Below are positions 30,729-38,935 of a stretch of DNA of 64,000 nt, piece by piece. Source of the DNA: Eubacterium sp. UBA3782 (GTDB lineage Bacteria; Bacillota; Clostridia; Lachnospirales; Lachnospiraceae); the NCBI GenBank assembly GCA_002368795.1, contig DFFG01000073.1:68750-132749 (forward strand). Reading direction: 5' to 3'. A model generated the notes under the pieces. The model was not told the origin of the DNA and ran no database searches. It saw only the letters and a list, made by a program, of their open reading frames with translations. A program made the position numbers and the translations under genes. The first letter of the stretch is position 1, and each line of letters opens with the position of its first letter.

Positions 30729-32972
30729 ATGGCAGAAATTATCGAAGGATATGTAGAACATATCATTTACAGAAATGAGGACAACGGATATACCGTATTT
30801 GTCCTGAGCACGGCAGAGGATGAGATCCCCTGTACCGGATCCTTCCAGTCTGTCGCGGAAGGCGAATACGTGGAGGCGGAGGGTGAGTATGTGTTTCATC
30901 CCTCCTATGGCCAGCAGTTTAAGGCTGTGCGGGCAAATGTGACGATCCCAAAGGAAGGCGTTGCCCTGGAGCGGTATCTGGGCAGCGGGGCGATCAAAGG
31001 GATCGGCGCCGCCCTGGCGGCGAGGATCGTCAAAAGATTTGGCAGCGATACCCTTCGGATCATGGAGGAGGAACCGGAAAGACTGGCTGAGGTCAAGGGC
31101 ATCAGCGAAAAGAAGGCCAGGGATATCGGCGAGCAGGTGGAGGAGAAATCCCACATGCAGAACGCGATGGTCTTTCTGGCCCAGTACGGGATCCCGCTGA
31201 ACCTCAGCGTAAAGATCTACAACCAGTATCAGGACATGCTCTACCAGGTGCTCAGGGAGAACCCCTACAAGCTGGCCGAGGATATTCCCGGCGTCGGCTT
31301 CCGCATCGCGGATGAGATCGCTGCCAGGATCGGTGTCGACCCTGCATCCGAATTCCGGATGCGCAGCGGGCTTCTTTATGCGCTGAGCCTGGCAGGTGCC
31401 CAGGGGCATATGTATCTCCCAAAAGAGGTGCTTCTGGTCCGGGCAGCTGAGCTGCTGCAGACAGAGCCGGAGGGACTGGAGCGGTATCTGTCGGATCTTT
31501 CCATTGAGCGAAAGATCGTGCTGCGGGAGCTGGAGGGCGAAGAGGGCATGAGCACTGTGCTGGTCTACACGGCGCAGGCGTACTACATCGAGCTGAATAC
31601 GGCAGCAATGCTTCGCGAACTGAACCTGTCGGTGCGGGAGAGCGAGGAGGCGGTGGAAAAACGGATCCGCCGTATTGAAAAAGCGGACAGCATAGAGCTC
31701 GATGAACTTCAGCGCAAAGCTGTGATCCAGGCAGCCCAAAACGGCCTTCTGGTCCTGACCGGCGGACCGGGCACAGGAAAAACAACCACCATCAATACCA
31801 TGATCCGGTATTTCAGGGCAGAAAACATGAGCATTGCCCTTGCAGCCCCCACGGGAAGAGCGGCAAAGCGGATGACAGAGGCGACCGGATACGAGGCATC
31901 TACGATCCACCGCCTTCTGGAGCTCTCCGGTCTGGCCGGGGACGCGGGAAGCGATGTCCGGTTTGAACGGAACGCAGAAAATCCGCTGGAGCAGGATGTG
32001 ATCATCATCGACGAGATGTCGATGGTCGATATCTATCTGATGCACGCCCTTCTGCAGGCGATCGTGCCGGGGACGCGGCTGATCCTGGTGGGTGACCGCA
32101 ACCAGCTGCCAAGCGTAGGTCCGGGAAGTGTGCTGCGGGACATCATCCGGGCAGGTGTTTTTCCGGTGGTCACTCTGTCCCATATTTTCCGGCAGGCGCA
32201 GGAAAGCGATATCGTTGTCAATGCGCACCGGATCCACGCAGGACTTCCGGTGTCCATCAGCAATAAGAGCCAGGACTTTTTCTTCCTGAAACGGGAAGAT
32301 ACCCGAATGATCCAGAGGGTCGTTCTGGCGCTGGTGCAGGAAAAGCTTCCCCGCTATGTCGGTGCCTCCTTTATGGATATCCAGGTGCTGACGCCAACCA
32401 GAAAGGGACCGCTGGGCGTCGAAAGCCTGAACCAGATCCTGCAGCATTACCTCAATCCCCCGTCTCCGGAAAAGAAGGAAAAAGAGACGGCTGCCTGCAC
32501 CTTCCGGGAGGGTGACAAGGTCATGCAGATCAAGAATGACTACCAGCTGGCCTGGTCGATCAGAGGCAGGCACGGGATCGTGGCGCAGGAAGGCCTGGGC
32601 GTCTTCAACGGGGACATGGGCATCGTCCGTTCCATCGATACGGCAAATGAAATACTGACCGTGGAATATGAAGAGGGGAAGCAGGCTGACTATACCTTCC
32701 GGCAGCTGGATGAGCTGGAGCTTGCCTATGCAGTAACCGTTCATAAGGCACAGGGCAGCGAATACCCGGCCGTGGTGATCCCTCTGCTTGGCGTTCCGCG
32801 TCTGCTGCAGACGCGCAATCTGCTGTACACAGCGGTAACAAGAGCACGGAAATGTGTTGTGCTCGTGGGAAATCCGGAGACCTTCCAGGGAATGATCGAC
32901 AATGCTACGGAGGAATACCGGTACACCACGCTGGCAGAGCGTATCCGTGAGCTGGATCAGGCCGGCATGTGA
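30729..32972 (+). CDS. recD2: RecD2-type SF1B DNA helicase
   Basis: ATP-dependent 5'-3' helicase outside a RecBCD complex, linked to DNA repair and replication-fork maintenance. 747 residues: N-terminal OB-like region, helix-hairpin-helix motifs (around KGISEKKARDIG), Walker A GGPGTGKTTT (near residue 345), IIDEMSMVD (motif II) and the terminal motif TVHKAQGSEYPAVVIP. ATG 30729 follows AAGGCG; a GTG six bases earlier is possible. Followed by 238 nt without a recognisable gene before the partner-switching set. Confidence 0.94.
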   Translation: MAEIIEGYVEHIIYRNEDNGYTVFVLSTAEDEIPCTGSFQSVAEGEYVEAEGEYVFHPSYGQQFKAVRANVTIPKEGVALERYLGSGAIKGIGAALAARIVKRFGSDTLRIMEEEPERLAEVKGISEKKARDIGEQVEEKSHMQNAMVFLAQYGIPLNLSVKIYNQYQDMLYQVLRENPYKLAEDIPGVGFRIADEIAARIGVDPASEFRMRSGLLYALSLAGAQGHMYLPKEVLLVRAAELLQTEPEGLERYLSDLSIERKIVLRELEGEEGMSTVLVYTAQAYYIELNTAAMLRELNLSVRESEEAVEKRIRRIEKADSIELDELQRKAVIQAAQNGLLVLTGGPGTGKTTTINTMIRYFRAENMSIALAAPTGRAAKRMTEATGYEASTIHRLLELSGLAGDAGSDVRFERNAENPLEQDVIIIDEMSMVDIYLMHALLQAIVPGTRLILVGDRNQLPSVGPGSVLRDIIRAGVFPVVTLSHIFRQAQESDIVVNAHRIHAGLPVSISNKSQDFFFLKREDTRMIQRVVLALVQEKLPRYVGASFMDIQVLTPTRKGPLGVESLNQILQHYLNPPSPEKKEKETAACTFREGDKVMQIKNDYQLAWSIRGRHGIVAQEGLGVFNGDMGIVRSIDTANEILTVEYEEGKQADYTFRQLDELELAYAVTVHKAQGSEYPAVVIPLLGVPRLLQTRNLLYTAVTRARKCVVLVGNPETFQGMIDNATEEYRYTTLAERIRELDQAGM

Positions 32973-33210
32973 GAGAAAATGTTTTTATGGATGAACTGTT
33001 TACGTGCAGCTTGCACAGTGATGCGCGGGGCAGTAAAATATGAATGTAATCAAAGGAAGCAAGAGCAAAGACATGCACGGATAAATCTTATTCCGTGTGC
33101 ACGGTGCAAAAACCACCGGGTGTCTGAGCCTTGCAAACGGACTTCGGGACAGCAAAAGACATGTCCGCATATGGCATGGGAAGCTGTTCCGCAGAAAGGA
33201 AACACACAGA

Positions 33211-33615
33211 ATGAGGACTTTACATATTGAAGCCAGTGTAGGCAAGTTATCCGAAGTCCTGTGTTTTGCGGATGAGATCATGGACGCTGCCGACGTAGGA
33301 ATGAAAACCCGCATGCAGATCTCACTGGCACTGGAGGAGCTTTTTGTCAATGTGGCGCAGTATGCCTACAAAGACCGCAGCGGCTCCGTAACCATAGAAG
33401 CCGGAATGCAGGGAGACCGGTTTACGGTCGTTCTGTCGGATCTCGGGATTCCATATAATCCTTTGGAGCATAAAGATCCCGATATCACACAGAGCGCGGA
33501 TGAACGGCCGGTCGGAGGCCTTGGGATCTTCATGGTAAGAAAGACAATGGATACATTTGAATACCGATACGAAGACGGTAAAAACGTCACAACGATCCAG
33601 AAGATCGTAGGCTGA
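33211..33615 (+). CDS. RsbW-like anti-sigma-factor type ATPase
   Basis: 134 residues of GHKL/HATPase type, with SLALEELFVNVAQYAY (N box) and GGLGIFMVRKTMD (G box). Such proteins either phosphorylate STAS-domain antagonists or act as anti-sigma factors. Next to two STAS-domain genes it forms the core of a partner-switching module. ATG 33211 follows AGAAAGGAAAC. No sigma factor or PP2C phosphatase gene is adjacent, so the output is unknown. In the 238 nt upstream I see no promoter or structure I could defend. Confidence 0.87.
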   Translation: MRTLHIEASVGKLSEVLCFADEIMDAADVGMKTRMQISLALEELFVNVAQYAYKDRSGSVTIEAGMQGDRFTVVLSDLGIPYNPLEHKDPDITQSADERPVGGLGIFMVRKTMDTFEYRYEDGKNVTTIQKIVG

Positions 33616-33632
33616 CAGACAGGCGGTGAAGA

Positions 33633-34808
33633 ATGAGTATTACAGCAGAGCAGGAAAAAAACGGTGTTCTTACGATCCTTGTGGAGGGAAGAGTAGACAC
33701 TGGAAATGCAAGTGAAACAGAGGCACAGATCCGTGCCGAGATCGAAAAGGCTCCAAAGGCCAGCGTGGTGATTGACTGCGAAAAGCTGGAGTATATTTCC
33801 AGTGCAGGCCTTCGTGTGATCCTTCGTCTGAAAAAAAACAGACCGGAGCTGAAGCTGATCAACGCTTCCTCCGAGATCTATGAGATCTTTGACATGACCG
33901 GATTCACGGAAATGATGACCATCGAAAAGGCCTACAAGACGGTTTCCGTGGAGGGATGCGAGATCATCGGAGAAGGATCAAACGGTATCGTTTACCGGAC
34001 AGACCCGGAGACGATCGTCAAGGTATACCGTGATCCGGACAGCCTGGACGATATTCTGCATGAGCGGGAGGTGGCCAGAAAGGCCCTGATCCTTGGCATC
34101 CCTACGGCGATCTCCTATGATGTCGTGAGGGTAGGCGAGAGCTATGCGTCCCGCTTTGAGCTGATCAGCGCAAAGTCCTTTACCAAGCTGATCAACGCAA
34201 ATCCGGACAAGATCGATACCTACATCGACATGTACGTAGAGCTTCTGAAACATATCCACAGTACGGTGGTGCCTGCCGGTGATCTGCCGGATCAGAAAAA
34301 GGTCGTGCTGGGATGGGTAGAATGGCTGAAGGGCCATATCCCGGATGAGCAGTACGAAAAGATCCTGGCGCTAGTCGAGGCTGTACCCGAAACCGATCAC
34401 ATGATCCACGGGGATTACCACACCAAGAATCTTATGCTGCAGGACGATGAAGTGATCATGATCGATATGGATACCCTGAGTACAGGAGATCCGGTATTTG
34501 AGTTCGGCCCCATCTTCCTTGCGTACCGGGGCTTCGGAGAGCTGGATCACTCAGCTGTCACGAATTTCATCGGCGTTTCATGGGAGCAGGCACAGTACAT
34601 CTGGCAGGAGACCCTGAAACGGTATCTGGGAACAGAGGACAAAGAACTTCTGCAGAAAGCAGAAAACAAGGCAAAGCTGATCGGTTACATCCGGATGCTC
34701 CGGAGAACGATGAAGCGCACACCGGACAATACGGAACTGATCGCACACTGCCGCAAAAATATCGACGAACTGCTGCCCACGATCAATACCCTGACCTTTC
34801 TGGACTGA
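33633..34808 (+). CDS. STAS domain fused to an aminoglycoside-phosphotransferase-like kinase
   Basis: 391 residues. Residues 1-105 form a STAS antagonist domain with the phospho-acceptor serines in EYISSAGLR (about 56-57). Residues 110-391 resemble APH/choline-kinase-fold phosphotransferases (compare TIGR02172): GEGSNGIVYRTD (113-124), Lys in TIVKVYRD, catalytic MIHGDYHTKNLML (257-269) and the metal-binding IMIDMD (275-280). Starts 17 nt after the RsbW-like gene. The fusion could couple phosphorylation of a small molecule or protein to partner switching. Both halves look intact. Confidence 0.85.
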   Translation: MSITAEQEKNGVLTILVEGRVDTGNASETEAQIRAEIEKAPKASVVIDCEKLEYISSAGLRVILRLKKNRPELKLINASSEIYEIFDMTGFTEMMTIEKAYKTVSVEGCEIIGEGSNGIVYRTDPETIVKVYRDPDSLDDILHEREVARKALILGIPTAISYDVVRVGESYASRFELISAKSFTKLINANPDKIDTYIDMYVELLKHIHSTVVPAGDLPDQKKVVLGWVEWLKGHIPDEQYEKILALVEAVPETDHMIHGDYHTKNLMLQDDEVIMIDMDTLSTGDPVFEFGPIFLAYRGFGELDHSAVTNFIGVSWEQAQYIWQETLKRYLGTEDKELLQKAENKAKLIGYIRMLRRTMKRTPDNTELIAHCRKNIDELLPTINTLTFLD

Positions 34809-34865
34809 AAAGATATCCGGACACAGGACAGGCACGAATAGAGAAAGCAACGCAGGAGGTTAACT

Positions 34866-35162
34866 ATGCTGAATATCAATAAAACCATTGAAGGAACAAA
34901 GGCAGTCATTGCCCTTTCCGGAAGACTGGATACGCTGACATCTTCCGATCTGGATGCACAGCTGAAGGAGCTCACAAATATCACAGAGCTTGTCTTCGAC
35001 TTCACCGGGCTGGAGTACGTATCCTCCGCCGGCCTTCGCGTACTGCTCTCCGCACAGAAGAGCATGAAGGGCAAAGGAACGATGAAGGTCACCCATGTCT
35101 GCGATGAGATCATGCAGATCTTTGAGGTCACCGGCTTCGACACCTTCCTCACCATCGAGTAA
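34866..35162 (+). CDS. STAS-domain anti-sigma factor antagonist
   Basis: 98-residue stand-alone STAS protein of the RsbV/SpoIIAA type, with phospho-acceptor serines in EYVSSAGLRVLL (about 53-54). It probably binds the RsbW-like ATPase encoded at 33211 when unphosphorylated. AGGAGG lies 7 nt before ATG 34866. Last gene of the module, followed 8 nt later by a repeat element that may terminate its transcript. Confidence 0.92.
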   Translation: MLNINKTIEGTKAVIALSGRLDTLTSSDLDAQLKELTNITELVFDFTGLEYVSSAGLRVLLSAQKSMKGKGTMKVTHVCDEIMQIFEVTGFDTFLTIE

Positions 35163-35170
35163 GATGAAAT

Positions 35171-35347
35171 AAAAAACTGCCGCACGAAGTATTATCGTAC
35201 ATAAGCATTCCTCCGGGAAGCGCTCTCGCTCTGTCCTCACGCAGCGGTACCAAGTCGGAATCCTGACAGGATTCCTCCAGGTACCGGCGTTGCGGATGTT
35301 CCCTGCGGAATGTTTATGTACGATTTTCTCTCGTGCGGCAGTTTTTT
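35171..35347. repeat. Structured palindromic repeat, family A, copy 2
   Basis: 177 bp, with perfect 17-bp arms (35171-35187 and 35331-35347) that begin in a run of A and end in a run of T, as in a bidirectional terminator. The loop is a conserved core: an inner inverted repeat (ATCGTACATAAGCATTCC with its near complement at about 35308-35325), then GCAGCGGTACC/GGTACCGGCGTTGC and GGAATCCTGACAGGATTCC. A branched RNA is expected. Located between convergent genes. Confidence 0.85.
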
Positions 35348-35370
35348 GTTGGGTGAGACAGTGATATCAG

Positions 35371-35557
35371 AAAAACGAGGCTGCTGCACGAACCGCTATC
35401 GTACATAAGCATTCCTTCGGGAAACGCTCTCGCTCTGTCCTCACGCAGCGGTACCAAGTCGGAATCCTGACAGGATTCCTCCAGGTACCGGCGTTGCGGA
35501 TGTTCCCTGCGGAATGTTTATGTACGATATTCTCTCTCATGCAGCAGCCCCGTTTTT
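35371..35557. repeat. Structured palindromic repeat, family A, copy 3
   Basis: 187 bp, same orientation as copy 2 and only 23 bp from it. The core of about 130 bp is nearly identical to copy 2, with two substitutions by eye, one in the inner stem. Yet the outer arms (35371-35391 and 35537-35557) have a different sequence, GAGGCTGCTGCACGA-like, pairing 19 of 21. The right arm overlaps the stop codon of the minus-strand gene that ends at 35556. Confidence 0.85.
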
Positions 35558-36527
35558 ATGTGCGTCTTCGGAGTCCTCCTCTTTGCCCTTTGCAGTGGTT
35601 GACCAGAATCAGCATTCCGGTCAGCATCAGAAGTGCAGCGGGGAGAGGGGATTCATCTCCAGTCTGAACTTTATAAAGCGGCGGTATGGCCGGCCGTCCC
35701 GGCTTGTCCGGAACAGGGGATGGTGAGGGTGATGGTATCTGCGGCAGCAGCATCTTTGGCGCCGCGCAGATGTCGTATCGCCAGCGGATCTCTGTACGTC
35801 CGTCCGGAAGGGTGAGCTCCTCCGGGCAGGGAATGCAAAGGAAAAATGGATCGGCTGTGCTCTCCTGCAGCTGCCCGGTCTGAGCGGCCAGGTAGATGCC
35901 GGGCCGTATGTCAGAGATGATCAGAAAACCGTCGGGACCGGTCTTTTGCCTGTACCGTTCGCCCGCGGAGGCCTGATCAGCCGGGAGATCCTGAAGATCC
36001 AGTTTCCGATACCATTGCTCTACCGCAGGCAGAAGGTGTGCACCAGAGCCCTGCATCAGCTGCTCTGTGAACGGAAGTCCGGGGATGAACGGGGTGATCC
36101 GGCCGGGCCATGCGGGCTCCTCGGAATCTGCAGACATGCCTGCTGAATCTTCCGTGATCTCGCCGATCCGGTAAAGAGTAAATTCTCCCTGCAGCGGCTT
36201 GCCTGACAGGCTGTCCCTAAATTCCAGGGTCAGAGAACCTTTCCTATCGCTGCTGCCGGTATCCGATGCAGATGCAGGCGGAGCAGCCGTAGGGGCTGTC
36301 CCGCCTGTCTGGACCGAAACATGATCAGCCGTACCTGCACAGACAGTCTTCGGGCTGCATAAGCCAATGAGCAGAAGAGTGATGCAAAGAGCCCGCAGAC
36401 GGCACATACGCTGCTGCATTTTCCGGAAAAGATCCGGTATTATTTTACCGTCGGTCCGACCGGCATGCCGAAAAAGGGCAATGCTGCCGGCGGCGGATAA
36501 GATCGGTCGTATTCTGCGAGTAGACAT
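35556..36527 (-). CDS. Pilin-type surface protein, probable minor subunit
   Basis: 323 residues from ATG 36527, chosen because AGGAGG lies 7 nt upstream. A basic N-terminal part is followed by a hydrophobic secretion signal (about residues 45-62), a Thr/Ala/Ser-rich linker, and a region with SLTLEFRDSLSGKPLQGEF and FLIISDIRPGIYLAA, which resemble the prealbumin-like domains of sortase-assembled pilins. The C-terminus has a Pro/Ser linker, QTGDE, a hydrophobic segment and a basic tail, the layout of a sortase substrate though not LPXTG. It follows the larger pilin gene on the same strand. The terminal stop lies inside the family A repeat. Confidence 0.7.
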   Translation of the reverse strand: MSTRRIRPILSAAGSIALFRHAGRTDGKIIPDLFRKMQQRMCRLRALCITLLLIGLCSPKTVCAGTADHVSVQTGGTAPTAAPPASASDTGSSDRKGSLTLEFRDSLSGKPLQGEFTLYRIGEITEDSAGMSADSEEPAWPGRITPFIPGLPFTEQLMQGSGAHLLPAVEQWYRKLDLQDLPADQASAGERYRQKTGPDGFLIISDIRPGIYLAAQTGQLQESTADPFFLCIPCPEELTLPDGRTEIRWRYDICAAPKMLLPQIPSPSPSPVPDKPGRPAIPPLYKVQTGDESPLPAALLMLTGMLILVNHCKGQRGGLRRRT

Positions 36528-36588
36528 GTGCATTCCTCCTGTAATAGAAAGACTGTCTGCAAGGTAGGCAGGTGCGGGCATTTTTTGG

Positions 36589-36612
36589 CTATGTTCCTCG
36601 TCCACGTATCAT
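36589..36612 (-). CDS. Possible 7-codon leader peptide before the minor pilin gene
   Basis: ATG at 36612 preceded by a perfect AAGGAGGT (36624-36617) encodes MIRGRGT and a TAG stop. It lies in the 148-nt gap between the two pilin genes. No experimental support is possible from sequence alone; the SD is stronger than that of most neighbours. Confidence 0.35.
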   Translation of the reverse strand: MIRGRGT

Positions 36613-36675
36613 CAGTACCTCCTTACGGCTGAGCCGCATTTCTTCTTCCTTCCGTTTGCGTCACTCTATCCCTGA

Positions 36676-38541
36676 TCAGAAGCTCTTTTTCCTGCCCAGG
36701 GCAAGGAAAACTCCTGCGAAGGCCAGCATGCCGATGCCGGCCAGATAGAACATGGCAGTTCCGGAGCCGCCGGTATGAAGGGTAAGGCCCGGATAGTTTG
36801 TTACGGAGAAGGTAACCATACCGTTTTCTGTAGCCGCGGTGAGAGCTTTTTTACCTGCGTTGTCAAATTTGATCTCGGCAGAGGCCAGCGTGCCGTCCTT
36901 CGGATCAGCCGCTGTAAAGGTTACGCGGATCCTGTCTCTCAGCAGCTGATAGCCAGGCTGGGTGGCTGTCTCCTCGATAGTATAGGTGATGCCCTCATCC
37001 AGTCCCTCGATCTTCAGGTCGCCCGCAGAATCCGGGTGAAGCATCTTGGTGGTCTCCGTGCCGGAAGCGTCGGCCTTTCCGCCGTCATAGAGGTGATATA
37101 CACCGTCCGCTTCTTTTACAAAATCCATATACTGATAGGTAGAGCCGGTAAATACCCGGAACGCCGACTGTGTGGGATCGGTCAGACCTTCCTTTTTGAG
37201 ATGGATCCCATAGGTGTAGACCTTGACATCTGATGGAGTCAGTGTGCTTTCAGGAAAACCGCTGGTCTTCCAGACGATGGTCGGGCTGTTGGAGTTATCC
37301 GAATCACTGCCGATCGCTGCAGCACCGTTCAGGACGCCGTGGAAGGTCACAAGGATCTGTCCGGTGGAGGTCAGGGCATCCAGCTTGGCAAGTCCTGCCG
37401 CAGTCAGTTCGACTGCGAAGGCATGGTCAGAGGAGGTTACGGTGTAATCATCTTCTGTAAGCTCTGTCAGACCGGAAAAATCTTCGATCTTTGCGGCAGA
37501 TGCGGCCTTGTTTCCGAGCCGGACACTGACGATGTCGCTGAAGGTCAGTCCTTCGGTCATCTCATCACGGATCACATATTTTTCATGGACGCCGCCGTCC
37601 TCCAGTACCGGGACATCACAGTAGATGACCTCAGTGACGGTGTCGCCGATGCTTACATCCTCGCTCTCCAGAAGCGTGCTGTCGTCTTTTGTGCTGACCG
37701 CCTTCTTGCCGGCAGTTATGGTATTGTTTTTCGGGTAGACGACGATATCCTTCTGCCAAAGCGTACCAGGTGCGTGTGTCACTTCCGTATCCACACCGTC
37801 CACGTTTTCTGTGGTCGTCACCTCAGTGGTATTGGTCATGGGTGCCTGAAGAAGGAAGGGAGAGGAGGGACGGTAGATGGCCTCATCATCGCCAAGAATA
37901 GCACCGGAATAGTCTGTCTCGACGACCAGATACAGGTAGTGCGATACCGTGGCGCTGGTCATACCGTTTTCGTCTGTGGCCGGAAGCTGATAGAAACCCT
38001 TTGTCGCGGCGGAGGTTACTTGTGTGATATAGGTCTCGCCATCGATCCCGTCAGCAGTCTGGGCAGCTTTCATCTGTTCCAGAAGGCCATTTATGTAGTC
38101 GAGGGTGTAGTAGGAGACGTCTACTACTTCGTCCTCACCATTTGGATCCAGAGAGACATAGGTCTCTGTCTGGGTAAAGGCAGGGGTGATCTCCACATTC
38201 AGAGCCTCAGCCATGGCGAGAAAGCTATCAGAAAGATTGCAGTAATACAGACCGACAGTACCGTCTGCTTCCCGGTAGACCGATTCCATGGTTGCGACTC
38301 GCAGCAGGCGGAAGACGACGCCAGGAATTCCCTCGCGGCCTTCGTTATTTTCGCCTGCAACACCGTTACTTGTTTCGTAACTGCCGTCATTTTCCTTCAG
38401 CTTGTAAAGCGTTACCGTACTCTTCTGGTAAGAGGTAAAAGAGGTGTCTCCGGGCTTATAGCCTTCTGCAAATGCAGGAGTGGCACAGGCGCCGGCAAGG
38501 AATACAGCCGCAATGCCGGCCAGAAGTTTTTTGATCTTCAT
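36676..38541 (-). CDS. Isopeptide-forming pilin backbone protein
   Basis: 621 residues: signal peptide ending in ATPAFAE, an N-terminal domain with TVTLYKLKENDG, a central fimbrial D2-type isopeptide domain (AGKKAVSTKDDS to about 360), a C-terminal prealbumin-like domain with YTIEETATQPGYQL, whose Glu is the expected E-box of an intramolecular isopeptide bond, and an anchor with hydrophobic segment and RKKSF tail. The sorting signal reads LTLHTGG instead of LPXTGG. No sortase gene is in the window. The gene is read from the consensus promoter at 38883, with a leader of about 308 nt, and its divergent neighbour is the LysR-like gene at 39686. Confidence 0.88.
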   Translation of the reverse strand: MKIKKLLAGIAAVFLAGACATPAFAEGYKPGDTSFTSYQKSTVTLYKLKENDGSYETSNGVAGENNEGREGIPGVVFRLLRVATMESVYREADGTVGLYYCNLSDSFLAMAEALNVEITPAFTQTETYVSLDPNGEDEVVDVSYYTLDYINGLLEQMKAAQTADGIDGETYITQVTSAATKGFYQLPATDENGMTSATVSHYLYLVVETDYSGAILGDDEAIYRPSSPFLLQAPMTNTTEVTTTENVDGVDTEVTHAPGTLWQKDIVVYPKNNTITAGKKAVSTKDDSTLLESEDVSIGDTVTEVIYCDVPVLEDGGVHEKYVIRDEMTEGLTFSDIVSVRLGNKAASAAKIEDFSGLTELTEDDYTVTSSDHAFAVELTAAGLAKLDALTSTGQILVTFHGVLNGAAAIGSDSDNSNSPTIVWKTSGFPESTLTPSDVKVYTYGIHLKKEGLTDPTQSAFRVFTGSTYQYMDFVKEADGVYHLYDGGKADASGTETTKMLHPDSAGDLKIEGLDEGITYTIEETATQPGYQLLRDRIRVTFTAADPKDGTLASAEIKFDNAGKKALTAATENGMVTFSVTNYPGLTLHTGGSGTAMFYLAGIGMLAFAGVFLALGRKKSF

Positions 38542-38643
38542 ACTTATCCTTTCTGCAAAAATGCGTACAGATACCAGACCTTCTGCCCGAAATCCAGGCG
38601 GAAGGCATCAATTGGGTCAGCGGAAATCGTCACAGAAAACTAG

Positions 38644-38667
38644 CTAGAGATGAAGCTGACAGATCAT
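38644..38667 (-). CDS. Possible 7-codon leader peptide in the pilin 5' untranslated region
   Basis: ATG at 38667 encodes MICQLHL then TAG, with AAGGAG (38683-38678) 10 nt upstream. It lies in the long leader between the promoter at 38883 and the pilin start at 38541. Same codon count as the mini-frame before the minor pilin gene. Confidence 0.3.
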   Translation of the reverse strand: MICQLHL

Positions 38668-38855
38668 TTCTGAAAAACTCCTTCTGGTAAAAAAATGGTG
38701 AGTGCATCCAGAACTGGATAGAAACAGAGTGCATACGGCAGCGGTTCCAGGAAAAGGACAGCCTCCGAATGCAGATGTGTGCCTGTGTGCAGAAATGGAA
38801 ACCCGTGTGCTGCACTCGGCAGAAAAAGAATACCGGTGATCTCCGGATATCTGAA

Positions 38856-38883
38856 ATTATAGAACAGAAAAAAACAGTGTCAA
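38856..38883 (-). promoter_or_regulatory. Consensus promoter reading toward the pilin genes
   Basis: Read on the minus strand: TTGACA (38883-38878), 16 bp, TATAAT (38861-38856). Both boxes are perfect. The first repeat dyad at 38936 lies about 53 bp upstream of the -35 box, so the whole repeat array occupies the activator/repressor side of this promoter. Transcript leader about 308 nt. Confidence 0.85.
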
Positions 38884-38935
38884 GGCGCTTTCCGAAAAAA
38901 GGGCGTGACGTGCAAAATTGTCATTCTCGTGAGGT

